In this document: in pieces, positions 54,492 through 63,173 of the stretch | How the letters are laid out: every line of letters starts with the position of its first letter | Position numbering within the stretch: the stretch's first letter is position 1 | NCBI RefSeq assembly: GCF_001667265.1 | Contig: NZ_LZHW01000028.1 | Location: 29,879-93,878 of the forward strand | Length of the DNA: 64,000 nucleotides | Direction: 5' to 3' | From: Mycobacterium sp. ACS4331 | GTDB taxonomy: Bacteria; Actinomycetota; Actinomycetes; Mycobacteriales; Mycobacteriaceae | Made by a program: the position numbers and the translations under genes | Notes under the pieces: generated by a model | Told to the model about the DNA's origin: nothing | Seen by the model: only the letters and a program-made list of their open reading frames with translations | The model's database searches: none

Positions 54492-55304
54492 GTGAGGACG
54501 ATAGCCGACGGATTCTGCTTCGGGGAGGGTCCACGGTGGTTCGAGGGCCTGCTGTGGTTCTCCGACATGCTGGGTGAGGCCGTGCACACCGTGACCCTCT
54601 GCGGATCGATGACGACGGTGCCCGTACCCGGCCACGCGCCGTCGGGCCTGGGGTTCTGCCCAGACGGCTGCCTGCTGGTGGTGTCGACCGAGAAACGCCA
54701 GCTCCTGCACTACGACGGCGAGGAGTTGACCGGATTCGCCGACGTCGCCCATCTGGCGCCGGCCAACCTGGGCGATCTGGTGATCGACGCGCACGGACGC
54801 GCCTATGTGGGATCGCAGGCCCGATCGGGCGGGGTGATCATCCGGGTGGACCGTGACCGCAGCGCCCGCGTCGTGGCCGCCGACCTCGACTTCCCGAACG
54901 GCATGGTGATCACGCCCGACGGCGGAACGCTGATCGTCGCCGAATCGCTGGGCCGACGGTTGACGGCCTACCGAATCGACCACGCCGGCAACCTGCACGA
55001 CCGGCGTGTCTTCGCCGACGGTCTCACCGCCGCACCCGACGGCATCGCACTCGACGTCGACGGCGCCGTGTGGGCGGCCATGACATTGGGGGGCCGGTTT
55101 GATCGGATCGTCGAGGGCGGCGAGGTCACCGAGAGCATCGACATCGAGGGGCGCGCCGCGATCGCGTGCGCCTTCGGCGGGGAGGAGCGTCGCACCCTGT
55201 TCCTGCTGTCCAGCCCCGATGCCTATCCCGAACGCCTGATCGGCACGAAGAACTCGCGCATCGACGCTGTGACCGTCGACGTGCCCGGAGCGGGGAGACT
55301 GTGA
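54492..55304 (+). CDS. SMP-30/gluconolactonase family protein
   Basis: This 270-aa six-bladed beta-propeller protein has GFCFGEGPRWFEG (metal-binding Glu), an acid in DLDFPNGMVITPDGG with the Asn ligand, and APDGIALDVDGAVWAA. Such enzymes hydrolyse lactones and related esters using a divalent metal. It could open a lactone made by the monooxygenase encoded in the divergent operon. GTG 54492 has no ribosome site and is probably leaderless from the 26-bp motif. It overlaps the thioesterase gene start. Confidence 0.88.
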   Translation: MRTIADGFCFGEGPRWFEGLLWFSDMLGEAVHTVTLCGSMTTVPVPGHAPSGLGFCPDGCLLVVSTEKRQLLHYDGEELTGFADVAHLAPANLGDLVIDAHGRAYVGSQARSGGVIIRVDRDRSARVVAADLDFPNGMVITPDGGTLIVAESLGRRLTAYRIDHAGNLHDRRVFADGLTAAPDGIALDVDGAVWAAMTLGGRFDRIVEGGEVTESIDIEGRAAIACAFGGEERRTLFLLSSPDAYPERLIGTKNSRIDAVTVDVPGAGRL

Positions 55305-56134
55305 TGTCGGACTGCTATTACGAACTCGTCGGCGTCGACGTCCGTGACGATGACCGGCAGTGGGAGCGGTTCACCTGCACCGACCTGGTGCGCAGCACGT
55401 GGTCGGCCAGCATCCAGCACGGCGCCCCGGTGTCGGCGCTGTTGGCCCGCGCCCTGGAACGCTGCGCGCAGCGCGAGGACACCAGGCTGACGCGCGTGGT
55501 CGTGGACCTGCTGGGCGGTGTCCCCGCCGACGGAGACATCTGGGTGTCCGCCACGCTCGAGCGCTCCGGCAGGCAGATCGAACTGATCAGCGCCGAGATG
55601 CTCGGTGCCGGCCCCGACGGGCAGCCCCGCACGGTGGCACGGGCGTCGGGCTGGCGGATGCAGAGGCTCGACACCCAGTCGCTGCTGCACGCGCCGGCCG
55701 AGCCGATCCCGCCGTTGGCGCAGGCCAAGTCCCGGGACATGCGCAAGGACTGGGACCGCAACTATGTGCACAGCCTCGACTGGCGCTGGCTCACCAGCCC
55801 GCTCAACGACGGTCCCGGGATGTCCTGGATCAAGCCGCTGGCCGACCTGGTCAACGGTGAGTCCATGACGCCACTGCAGCGACTGTTCGCGGTCGCCGAC
55901 TGCGCCAATGGCCTGGGCAACAAGCTGGACATTCGGAAGTGGACGTTCCTCAACACCGACCTGACGGTCCACATCCACCGCGTGCCCGATGGGGAGTGGA
56001 CGGGAATTCGAGCCGAAACCAGCTACGGCCCGGACGGAGTGGGCGCGACCCTCGGCACGTTGTACGACGAGCGGGGTGCGATCGGCGCGATCGCGCAGTC
56101 GGTGCTGATGCGGCCGCAGCCGCCGCGAAAGTGA
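55304..56134 (+). CDS. TesB-like acyl-CoA thioesterase family protein
   Basis: This 276-aa protein has FTCTDLVRSTWSASIQHGAP and GTPTLxG-like segments of the thioesterase double hot-dog fold (ADCANGLGNKLDIRKWTFLN, TDLTVHIHRVPDGEW, GVGATLGTLYDERG). It would hydrolyse or bind an acyl-CoA. ATG 55304 shares a base with the SMP-30 TGA and uses GGGGAGACTG upstream. It probably acts to release a CoA ester from the pathway; substrate unknown. Confidence 0.83.
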   Translation: MSDCYYELVGVDVRDDDRQWERFTCTDLVRSTWSASIQHGAPVSALLARALERCAQREDTRLTRVVVDLLGGVPADGDIWVSATLERSGRQIELISAEMLGAGPDGQPRTVARASGWRMQRLDTQSLLHAPAEPIPPLAQAKSRDMRKDWDRNYVHSLDWRWLTSPLNDGPGMSWIKPLADLVNGESMTPLQRLFAVADCANGLGNKLDIRKWTFLNTDLTVHIHRVPDGEWTGIRAETSYGPDGVGATLGTLYDERGAIGAIAQSVLMRPQPPRK

Positions 56135-56192
56135 CGCGCGCACAACCCTGACCCGTCACTGTGGTCCCCTTCGACGATCCGCGACACCAGCC

Positions 56193-56218
56193 GTGACATT
56201 CTGGTACACCTTTGTAAA
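56193..56218 (+). promoter_or_regulatory. GTGACA-N14-TGTAAA motif, site 3
   Basis: The motif lies 55 nt before GTG 56274 of the TetR gene, in a 139-bp gap after the thioesterase. The TetR may thus control itself with the other motif sites, or the motif may simply be a promoter. Confidence 0.55.
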
Positions 56219-56273
56219 GTAGCTGATTCTGCGATCCAACGCCGGTACCCGGCAGCGGGTGAGGCGGTGCCAC

Positions 56274-56795
56274 GTGAACGAACCGCCCGGGGACGCCTCG
56301 TCGCGGCAGCGAATCCTGCTGGCCACCGCTGAAGTCCTGGCACTCAACGGTCAGGCGAAACTGAGCCTGTCGGAGGTCGCATCGCGCGCAGGGGTGTCCC
56401 GGCCGACCCTCTATCGCTGGTTCGCCTCCAAGGACGATCTGCTGGAGGAGTTCGCGGCCTTCGAGCAGCGTGCGTTCAACGAGGGAATCATCGCCGCGAC
56501 CGCAGGGCTGCGCGGCAACGCCCGCCTCGACGCGGCCCTGAAATTCATTGTCGCGTATCAGCAGTCGTACTCGGGAGTTCGAATCATCGACGTCGAGCCC
56601 GAGGCCGCGATCCGGCGGTTCTCCCGCGTGATTCCGCTGATGCGGTCGGGCCTGCAACGTCTGTTGCCCGGCGACGGCGGGGCCGAGAAGGCTGCCACAG
56701 CGGTGCGAGTCGCGGTGTCGCACTACATCATCCGCAGCGATGACGCCGACCAGTTCCTGGCCCAGCTGCGCCACGCTGTGGGACTCAGGTCCTAG
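56274..56795 (+). CDS. TetR family transcriptional regulator
   Basis: This 173-aa protein has an N-terminal helix-turn-helix: ILLATAEVLALNGQAKLSLS and ASRAGVSRPTLYRWFASKDDL. The C-terminal domain is short. GTG 56274 is chosen; GTG 56259 is an alternative. It is the only regulator within the 45-58 kb catabolic region and sits next to motif site 3, so it is the best candidate to bind the 26-bp motif. Its 3' end overlaps the acyl-CoA dehydrogenase gene by 11 nt in convergent orientation. Confidence 0.88.
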   Translation: MNEPPGDASSRQRILLATAEVLALNGQAKLSLSEVASRAGVSRPTLYRWFASKDDLLEEFAAFEQRAFNEGIIAATAGLRGNARLDAALKFIVAYQQSYSGVRIIDVEPEAAIRRFSRVIPLMRSGLQRLLPGDGGAEKAATAVRVAVSHYIIRSDDADQFLAQLRHAVGLRS

Positions 56796-57975
56796 GTTTG
56801 GGCGCCGAGTAGTTCGGTCTGCCCAACCCCAGTTCGTGCTGGGCGATCATGTTGCGGAACACCTCCAGCGTGCCGCCGTAGATTCCGGTCGGCCCGGCGA
56901 GACGGAACACGTACTCGGCCGCACCGTCGTCCACGGCTCCCTCGGTGTCGGCGGGCAGCAGTGCGGCCGTGCCGAGGAGGTCCATGAGCTCGGGTGCGAC
57001 CTCACGCATGGTCTGCGCGATCGCGACCCGACCGAACATCTCCGGTGTGCTCAACGCGGCCTCGGTGCGCGCGACGGCACGGCCCAACCGCGACTGCACG
57101 GCAGCGTCGTCGATGCGTCGCGATCCGTCCGCACCGGGCGTGCCCACCTGCGCCGCGGTGCTGTCCAGAGCCTCACCGAGCAGAAGCCCGTGTTCGGACA
57201 TCATCGCGATCTTCTGCAGTCCGTCCGAATCACGCTCCATCACACCGTGTTCGGCGTCCAGCGCCACCCGCATCACGGTCCAGCCGCCGTTGGCCGCACC
57301 GATGCGGTACCGATCGGAAACCCGGACATCGCTGTAGTAGACGATGTTGGTGCGGTCGCCGTCGACGGTGCGCAGGCCCTGGATCTCGATGCCCGGTGTG
57401 TCCATCGGCACCAGGAACATCGTCAGGCTCTGATGCTTGGGGGCGTCCGGGTCGGTGTTGGTGAGCAGGAAGACGTACTGGGCGTTCTGCGCGTTCGAGG
57501 TGAACATCTTGGACCCGTTGATGATCCACTCGTCACCGTCGCGCACGGCCCTGGTCTTGCAGGTTGCGACATCCGATCCACCCTCGGGTTCGGTGTAGCC
57601 CAGGCACAGTCGGATACGCCCGGCGAGCACGCCGGGCATGACCTCGTCGAGCAGATCCTGCGGGGCGAATTTCGCCACGATGTGGGCCACCATCGCGGTG
57701 GTGCCCCAGTGGAACCACGGCGTGTGCGCGCGGCCGATCTCCAGATCCCAGATCCGACGGCGCAGTCGGGTGAACCCGCCGTCGGCCTCGTCGGCGAAGT
57801 CCGCCGCCAGCCAGCCCTTCTCGGCAAGGGCGAGGTGCACACCCTCATCGAAGTTCTCTCCGGTCTCACGATCGCGCCGGATGACGTCCTCGGTCACGAT
57901 CTCGCTGAGGAGGGCACGCAGGTCATCCAGGAATGCCTGATCGTCGTCCGACAGTGCCACGCGCGAGAAGTCCAC
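56785..57975 (-). CDS. Acyl-CoA dehydrogenase family protein
   Basis: This 396-aa protein has CLGYTEPEGGSDVATCKTRA, DEWIINGSKMFTSNAQNAQYV and YGGTLEVFRNMIAQHELGLG, typical of FadE-like enzymes. GTG 57975 is preferred over 58014 because GGAGGATTCG precedes it. It is divergent from the DUF427 gene, and motif site 4 lies 32 bp upstream of its start. It belongs to the same catabolic region and may act after the pathway's CoA activation. Confidence 0.9.
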   Translation of the reverse strand: MDFSRVALSDDDQAFLDDLRALLSEIVTEDVIRRDRETGENFDEGVHLALAEKGWLAADFADEADGGFTRLRRRIWDLEIGRAHTPWFHWGTTAMVAHIVAKFAPQDLLDEVMPGVLAGRIRLCLGYTEPEGGSDVATCKTRAVRDGDEWIINGSKMFTSNAQNAQYVFLLTNTDPDAPKHQSLTMFLVPMDTPGIEIQGLRTVDGDRTNIVYYSDVRVSDRYRIGAANGGWTVMRVALDAEHGVMERDSDGLQKIAMMSEHGLLLGEALDSTAAQVGTPGADGSRRIDDAAVQSRLGRAVARTEAALSTPEMFGRVAIAQTMREVAPELMDLLGTAALLPADTEGAVDDGAAEYVFRLAGPTGIYGGTLEVFRNMIAQHELGLGRPNYSAPKPRT

Positions 57976-58007
57976 CGAATCCTCCGTTCCCAACTCCTCC
58001 GTTGAGC

Positions 58008-58033
58008 GTGACACTGGCTCCGATATTTGTAAA
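58008..58033 (+). promoter_or_regulatory. GTGACA-N14-TGTAAA motif, site 4
   Basis: The motif lies in the 128-bp divergent gap between the acyl-CoA dehydrogenase at 57975 and the DUF427 gene at 58104. Orientation on the plus strand matches the other three sites. Confidence 0.55.
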
Positions 58034-58103
58034 TACGTGCGGCTCCCTGAGCCGGGGTTACAGTGACCACTGTGACCCAGTCATCCACAGCACCGGGGCA
58101 GCC

Positions 58104-58811
58104 GTGAGCCTGGTCGCGGGCCGCGGCCCCTTCGGATCCGACCGGGCCGGATGGTTCTCGGCCCCGGTCCCCGACGACCTTGTCTACGTCGAGCCGCATC
58201 CGCGGCGGGTGCGCGCCGTCCGCGGCGGCGTAACGGTGATCGACACCGAGCGAGCGCTGATGGTGCACCGCAACGGCCGGCCCTTGAGCTATGTGTTCCC
58301 CGCCGGCGAGACCGCCGATCTGCCAACCGAACTCGAACCGCACGCTCCCGGTTACGTACACGTGCCATGGGACGCGGTGGACGCCTGGTTCGAGGAGGGC
58401 CGGCGGCTGGTGCACTATCCGCCGAACCCGTATCACCGGGTCGACTGCCGGCCGACCGACCGCGGCCTGAGGGTGTCCGCGAACGGAACCGTGCTGGTCG
58501 ACACCACGGACACCACGATCCTGTTCGAGACGGCCCTGGCGCCGCGGCTCTACGTCCGCCCGGCGCTGGTGCGCACCGAACTGCTGCGTCAGACCTCGAC
58601 CACGAGCTACTGCAACTACAAGGGAACCGCGACGTACTGGGCCGTACATCTCGACGACGGAACGGTGATCGAGGACGTGGCATGGAGCTACGACGAGCCC
58701 CTCCCTGAGTCACTGCCGATCAAGGGTTTCCTGAGCTTCGACGCGACCCGCGTGGACGTCCTGGCCGAACTGCCCGTCGGCGACGACGGCGACTGCGGCT
58801 GCCACGCCTGA
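58104..58811 (+). CDS. DUF427 domain protein (two-domain)
   Basis: This 235-aa protein has one DUF427-like unit near residues 20-75 (DDLVYVEPHPRRVRAVRGGV) and a complete one in the C-terminal half (VSANGTVLVDTTDTTILFET, TSYCNYKGTATYWAV, IEDVAWSYDEPLPE). The fold is a small beta-tent of unknown activity. GTG 58104 gives MSLVAGRGPFG; the frame back to 57933 is antisense to the neighbouring gene and rejected. It ends with a cysteine pair, DCGCHA. The upstream motif ties it to the catabolic region. Confidence 0.82.
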   Translation: MSLVAGRGPFGSDRAGWFSAPVPDDLVYVEPHPRRVRAVRGGVTVIDTERALMVHRNGRPLSYVFPAGETADLPTELEPHAPGYVHVPWDAVDAWFEEGRRLVHYPPNPYHRVDCRPTDRGLRVSANGTVLVDTTDTTILFETALAPRLYVRPALVRTELLRQTSTTSYCNYKGTATYWAVHLDDGTVIEDVAWSYDEPLPESLPIKGFLSFDATRVDVLAELPVGDDGDCGCHA

Positions 58812-58864
58812 CGCTGTCGGTGTGTCGGCACACACCACCTCGGCCGTGGTGCTGTGATGGACGG

Positions 58865-59866
58865 GTGTCGCCCAGGGACAGCATCAGAGGCCGAGTCTGG
58901 CGAAATGGCGTGCTGCAGGACGACTTCGACTTCGACGCCGTGTCGGACCACCTGCAGCAGGACGACGCCCTGGTGTGGGTCGACATATTCGACCCCGACC
59001 ATGAGGCACTGCAGGCACTGGCCACCGAACTGGGACTCAACATCTGGGCGGTCGAGGACGCCGTGGCGCCCTCGGAGCGGGTCAAAGCCAGCGTGTACGC
59101 CACCCACACCTTCTTCACGGTGTACGCCGTCGACATCGAACGGCCCGATCCGCACTCGCCGCCCCATCCGCTGCTGACCAAGCACCGGATCTCGGCATTC
59201 GTACTGCCCCGCGGCCTGGTGACGGTGCGACTGCCACCACATTTCGACATCGATGAGGTGGTGCGTCGCTGGGACGAACTGGGCGGGCAGCAGTACGGAG
59301 TGGGGGCGCTGGTGCACGGCCTGCTCGATGTGGTGGTCGATGGGCACTTCGAGGCCGTCCAGGTGCTCGACGACTGCATCGAGGATCTCGAAGACCTGCT
59401 CTTCGACCCACCGTCGCGGATGCCGACGATCCAGCGCAGGACATTCCAACTGCGCAAGGACCTGGTCAACCTGCGTCGTGTCGTGCTGCCGATGCGGGAG
59501 GTGATCAACGCTGTCCAGCGTCACCGGGCCGAGGCACACCACTCCCCCGCGCTGGACCCGCTCTACATCGACCTGTACGACCACGTCCTGCGGGCCTCGG
59601 AATGGACCGAATCCCTGCGCGACATGGTGACCACGGTGTTCGAGACCAACCTTTCACTGCAGGATGCCCGGCTCAACACCGTGATGAAGAAGCTCACCGG
59701 ATGGGCCGCGATCATCGCCGTGCCCACCGCCATCACGGGGTTCTACGGACAGAACGTGCCGTACCCCGGGTTCGAGATGGTCTCCGGCTTCGTGGTCAGC
59801 ACCGCGTCCATCGCCGTCCTCAGTGTGCTGCTCTACGTCATGTTCAAACGTCGGGATTGGTTGTGA
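58865..59866 (+). CDS. corA: CorA-like magnesium/divalent cation transporter
   Basis: This 333-aa protein has a soluble N-terminal domain, long helices (IQRRTFQLRKDLVNLRRVVL) and two C-terminal transmembrane helices. The pore signature is GQN (residues 295-297, in FYGQNVPYPGF) instead of GMN, a variant I recall in actinobacterial CorA-like proteins, so ion selectivity may differ. GTG 58865 is chosen; other starts are upstream but out of homology. Probably forms a homopentamer in the cytoplasmic membrane. Confidence 0.88.
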   Translation: MSPRDSIRGRVWRNGVLQDDFDFDAVSDHLQQDDALVWVDIFDPDHEALQALATELGLNIWAVEDAVAPSERVKASVYATHTFFTVYAVDIERPDPHSPPHPLLTKHRISAFVLPRGLVTVRLPPHFDIDEVVRRWDELGGQQYGVGALVHGLLDVVVDGHFEAVQVLDDCIEDLEDLLFDPPSRMPTIQRRTFQLRKDLVNLRRVVLPMREVINAVQRHRAEAHHSPALDPLYIDLYDHVLRASEWTESLRDMVTTVFETNLSLQDARLNTVMKKLTGWAAIIAVPTAITGFYGQNVPYPGFEMVSGFVVSTASIAVLSVLLYVMFKRRDWL

Positions 59867-60132
59867 GGCGACTACCGCCCGTGTGTCCCGGTCGGTGACC
59901 CCACGCGCGTCCGCGCCGTGTTCTGTGGGTGACCAGCCCCGCCGTCGGTCCTCGACAGTTCTTGCCTGACGCTGCGGCGTGGCGGTGGGGATGACGACCC
60001 CGCCGGGCCACCGCACCGACCACGGCGGTGACCACGATCTGTAACGAAATGCGGATGATCAGCGAGTTCATTCAGTGACACCGCCCGTTCACTACGATCG
60101 GTAGACGTCGGCCAACCGAAGGGATCACCACC

Positions 60133-60888
60133 GTGCGCCATGCTCTCCGCGTCACCCTTGCTTTGCTGGGCGTGGCGACACTCACCCTGGGCGGGGCGAC
60201 GGCGGTGGGCACCGCCGCCGTACCCACGCCGAAACCGGACCTCAACGTGGTGAGCGTGCAGCCGACAGGCGCGCAGACGGTCGGGGTCGGCCATCCGGTC
60301 ATCGTGAACTACGGCACCCCCGTGACCGACCGGGCGGCGGCCGAGCGGTCGATCCGCGTCGTCTCCCCCACCGTGATGACCGGCAGCTACGAGTGGGTCA
60401 GCCCGACGAGCGTGCACTTCATGCCCGATCAGCTGTGGCCGGCGCACTCGCAGATCAAGCTGATGGTCGGCGGTCTGCCGCGCAGCTTCGAGACCGGGGC
60501 GGCCGTCGTGGGCGTCGCTGACGTCTCGGCCCACACGTTCACGGTGAGCATCGACGGTGAGGTCGCCCGGCAGATGCCGGCGTCGATGGGCAAGCCCAAG
60601 TTCCCGACGCCGCTCGGCCAGTTCACGGTGCTCGGCAAGGAGAACCCGGTCGTGATGGACTCCCGCACGATCGGCATCCCCCTCGACGACCCCGAGGGCT
60701 ACAAGCTGACCGTCAACTACGCGGTCCGGATCACCTGGGGCGGCGTCTACGTGCACTCCGCGCCATGGTCGGTGGGCTCGCAGGGCTACGCCAACGTCAG
60801 CCACGGCTGCATCAACCTCAGCCCCGACAATGCGGCCTGGTACTACAACAACGTCGGCATCGGCGATCCGGTCGTCGTCCAGGCCTGA
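60133..60888 (+). CDS. ldtA: L,D-transpeptidase, LdtA-like (YkuD domain)
   Basis: This 251-aa exported protein has an N-terminal hydrophobic signal-anchor, an immunoglobulin-like domain (VGHPVIVNYGTPVTDRAAAER) and a YkuD domain. The catalytic motif is HSAPWSVGS with SHGCINLS, nucleophile Cys226. Length and motifs match M. tuberculosis Rv0116c (LdtA) as I recall it. It makes 3-3 cross-links in peptidoglycan. GTG 60133 follows AACCGAAGGG. The 266-bp gap upstream (59867-60132) holds no gene I can support. Confidence 0.93.
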   Translation: MRHALRVTLALLGVATLTLGGATAVGTAAVPTPKPDLNVVSVQPTGAQTVGVGHPVIVNYGTPVTDRAAAERSIRVVSPTVMTGSYEWVSPTSVHFMPDQLWPAHSQIKLMVGGLPRSFETGAAVVGVADVSAHTFTVSIDGEVARQMPASMGKPKFPTPLGQFTVLGKENPVVMDSRTIGIPLDDPEGYKLTVNYAVRITWGGVYVHSAPWSVGSQGYANVSHGCINLSPDNAAWYYNNVGIGDPVVVQA

Positions 60889-60890
60889 GC

Positions 60891-60939
60891 GATTTCGGCG
60901 CGCTTTCCGGCGCCCAGCGCCGGGAAACGCGCCGAAATC
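60891..60939. terminator. Bidirectional hairpin between convergent ldtA and ferredoxin genes
   Basis: GATTTCGGCGCG at the left and CGCGCCGAAATC at the right form a perfect 12-bp stem, extended by TTTCCGGCGC/GCGCCGGGAAA with a small bulge. It lies 2 nt after ldtA and directly at the ferredoxin stop. No long T run is seen. Confidence 0.7.
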
Positions 60940-61128
60940 TCAGCGTTGCTCGATGGCGTGCTCGGGGCACGCCGCGATGGCCTCCTGCACCGCGGCGTGG
61001 AACTCCGGGGCGACGTCGTCGTCGATCGCCTCGGCATAACCGCCGTCGGTGAGGTCGAAGACCTCGGGGCAGAGCGCGACACACACACCGTGTCCGCGGC
61101 ACAGTCCGTCGTTGACCCAGACTTTCAT
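60940..61128 (-). CDS. Ferredoxin of the P450-associated [3Fe-4S]/[4Fe-4S] type
   Basis: This 62-aa protein has CRGHGVCVALCPEVFDL and a distal ACPEHAI. In the cluster motif C-x-x-H-G-x-C a histidine replaces the usual second cysteine, as in mycobacterial ferredoxins that serve P450s. It is 7 nt downstream of the P450 stop on the same strand, so the two form an electron-transfer pair. Confidence 0.92.
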   Translation of the reverse strand: MKVWVNDGLCRGHGVCVALCPEVFDLTDGGYAEAIDDDVAPEFHAAVQEAIAACPEHAIEQR

Positions 61129-61135
61129 CGCCGCG

Positions 61136-62425
61136 TCACTCCTCCGGCCGACTCGACGGGGTGACGTCGAGGTACAGGTGGGTCAGCCCACGCAGGATGA
61201 ACGTCGGGACGTAGCTGTACTCCCGAGCTCCCGCTGGGCCGTGATGCTCCTCGGAGATCCGGATGTCGCTGGTGCGGTCCAGGATTCGTTCGATGCTCAC
61301 GCGTGTCTCGGCGCGCGCCAGCGGTGCGCCCGGGCAGCTGTGCACCCCACGGCCGAAGGCGATGTGCCGCCGCGCGTTCGACCGCGCGATGTCGAGCACA
61401 TCGGGGTTGTCGAACTGTCGCGGATCGCGATTGGCCGCGCCGTTCATCACCATCACGGTCGCGCCGGCCGGCACCTCGACGCCGCCGATATTGGTGTTGC
61501 GCTTGGCCAGCCGGAAGTCGCCCTTGACCGGACTCTCGAAGCGCAGGCACTCCTCGATGAAGTTCGGGATTCGGTCACGCTCGGCCCGCAGCTGCTGCTG
61601 CAGTTCGGGATCCTCGGCGATGATCTTGAGCGCGGTGCTCAGAAGTCGGACCGTGGTCTCCTGGCCCGCGGTGTAGAGGTTGGCCGCGATCCGCACGACG
61701 TCCATCACCTCTGGAGTGCTGCCGTCGGGGAACTTCGCCGCGGCCATCTCCGTCAGCGCGTCGTCGCGGGGGTTCTGCCGCCGGTCACCGATGTACGCGG
61801 AGAACTTCTCGTAGAGGTACTCGAGCGGGCTGTGCGACATGGTCGCGTTGTCGGTGCCGCCGACGCCGCCCTGGCTGTGGTCCATGTGCTTGGCGAACTC
61901 GGCGCGGTCCTGTTCGGGCACACCGAGCAGGTCGGCGATGATCGCCAATGTGAAGGGGGCCGCGAACCCCTTGATGAAGTCACCGCCGCCTGCCGAGATG
62001 TAGGGATCGAGGACCGTGTCGGCGTGCCGCCACATGAACTCCTCGTTCTCCTTCAGGCGCTTGGGCGTGATCAGCCCCATCAGCAGCGCGCGGTGCGCGG
62101 TGTGCTTGGGCGGGTCCATGACCGTGACCTGGTCGCTGAACGGCAACTGCTCGCGGTACTGCTCGATCAGCTCCGAGACGTCGTCGGCCTGCCCTTCGAT
62201 GGGCACCGGGAACCCGGGAAACGGTCCGGTGACGGCGGTGCACGACGAGAAGGTGTCGGAGTCGCCGAACACCGCGACGGCCTCGTCGTAACCGGTCACC
62301 ACGAGGACGTTCTGATGCGGTTCCCGACGGACCGGACAGCCTGAGCGCATCGCCTCCATGTAGGGGTAGGGGTCGGCCACCAGGCTCTGGTCGGTGAAGA
62401 AGTCGAGCTTTTCGAGTTCGGTCAT
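61136..62425 (-). CDS. Cytochrome P450 with adjacent ferredoxin
   Basis: This 429-aa P450 has TAGQETT in the I-helix, ExxR in EECLRFESP and heme loop FGRGVHSCPGA with Cys364. ATG 62425 is preceded by TGGAAGCG. It is co-transcribed with the ferredoxin. A TetR gene is divergent, and the 115-bp gap holds a 39-bp palindrome. Substrate unknown; likely a xenobiotic or lipid. Confidence 0.93.
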   Translation of the reverse strand: MTELEKLDFFTDQSLVADPYPYMEAMRSGCPVRREPHQNVLVVTGYDEAVAVFGDSDTFSSCTAVTGPFPGFPVPIEGQADDVSELIEQYREQLPFSDQVTVMDPPKHTAHRALLMGLITPKRLKENEEFMWRHADTVLDPYISAGGGDFIKGFAAPFTLAIIADLLGVPEQDRAEFAKHMDHSQGGVGGTDNATMSHSPLEYLYEKFSAYIGDRRQNPRDDALTEMAAAKFPDGSTPEVMDVVRIAANLYTAGQETTVRLLSTALKIIAEDPELQQQLRAERDRIPNFIEECLRFESPVKGDFRLAKRNTNIGGVEVPAGATVMVMNGAANRDPRQFDNPDVLDIARSNARRHIAFGRGVHSCPGAPLARAETRVSIERILDRTSDIRISEEHHGPAGAREYSYVPTFILRGLTHLYLDVTPSSRPEE

Positions 62426-62461
62426 CGGTTCGCTTCCAGGTTCGTCCGGGCTCCATTCGAC

Positions 62462-62500
62462 CTTTACGATCGACTAGTACGTTACTATACGATCGTAAAG
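62462..62500. promoter_or_regulatory. Large palindrome in P450/TetR divergent gap, candidate operator
   Basis: CTTTACGATCG (62462-62472) and CGATCGTAAAG (62490-62500) are perfect 11-bp inverted repeats around a 17-nt centre. The centre contains a second small inverted repeat, TAGTA-CGT-TACTA. It is AT-rich for this genome and sits between divergent promoters, fitting one or two TetR dimers. Confidence 0.65.
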
Positions 62501-62540
62501 CTGGATTGAGCAACGATTTGGATCGGCCAGGAGGCGGACG

Positions 62541-63125
62541 ATGACCACCACCGCAGTTGCTGCCGATCACTCTCGCCGGGACACCCGTCAGCGGCTGATC
62601 GACGTTGCGGTCGAACTGTTCATCCAGCACAGCTTTGCCGGCACGTCGCTGCAGATGATCGCCGATGAGCTTGGCTTCACCAAAGCTGCGATCTACCACC
62701 ACTTCCGGACCCGCGAGCAGCTGCTCGACGCGGTCGTCGAACCCTTCCTCGAGCGACTCAAAGACGTGATCAGCGAGGCCGAGGGCCTGCGGGGCGCACA
62801 TGCTCGGGCCGACCACATGCTGACCGGATTCGCGCAGCTCGCGGTCGAGAATCGCGTGGTGTCGGTGCTGGCGTCCGACCCCGCCGTCGCACGCATGCTG
62901 CGCGCAAGTCGCGAATGGGAAGCACTGATCGAGCGCCAGATGGCACTGCTGACCGACGTCAACCCCGGCCCGGCGGGGCACGTCAAGGCCTCCGTCGTGC
63001 TCAGCGGCATCGCGAGTGCGTCCGGCCCCGCATTCGCCGGTATCGACCGCGACGAACTGCTCGCGACCCTGGTCGAAACCGGCCGGCGCGCCCTCGGCCT
63101 CCGCGTTCCGCGCGCTCGGCCCTGA
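62541..63125 (+). CDS. TetR family transcriptional regulator
   Basis: This 194-aa protein has DVAVELFIQHSFAGTSLQMI and the recognition helix ELGFTKAAIYHHFRTREQLL, classical TetR. AGGAGGCGGACG supplies the ribosome site. It probably represses itself and the divergent P450/ferredoxin by binding the palindrome at 62462. The SDR gene follows after 48 nt. Confidence 0.92.
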   Translation: MTTTAVAADHSRRDTRQRLIDVAVELFIQHSFAGTSLQMIADELGFTKAAIYHHFRTREQLLDAVVEPFLERLKDVISEAEGLRGAHARADHMLTGFAQLAVENRVVSVLASDPAVARMLRASREWEALIERQMALLTDVNPGPAGHVKASVVLSGIASASGPAFAGIDRDELLATLVETGRRALGLRVPRARP

Positions 63126-63173
63126 AGTGGCCAGAACATCCACACCCACCACCAGCCACGAGGAAGGAACCAC

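Noticed and set aside
57933..58103. N-terminal extension of the DUF427 protein
   Set aside because: It overlaps the start of the divergent acyl-CoA dehydrogenase and motif site 4; homology begins after GTG 58104.
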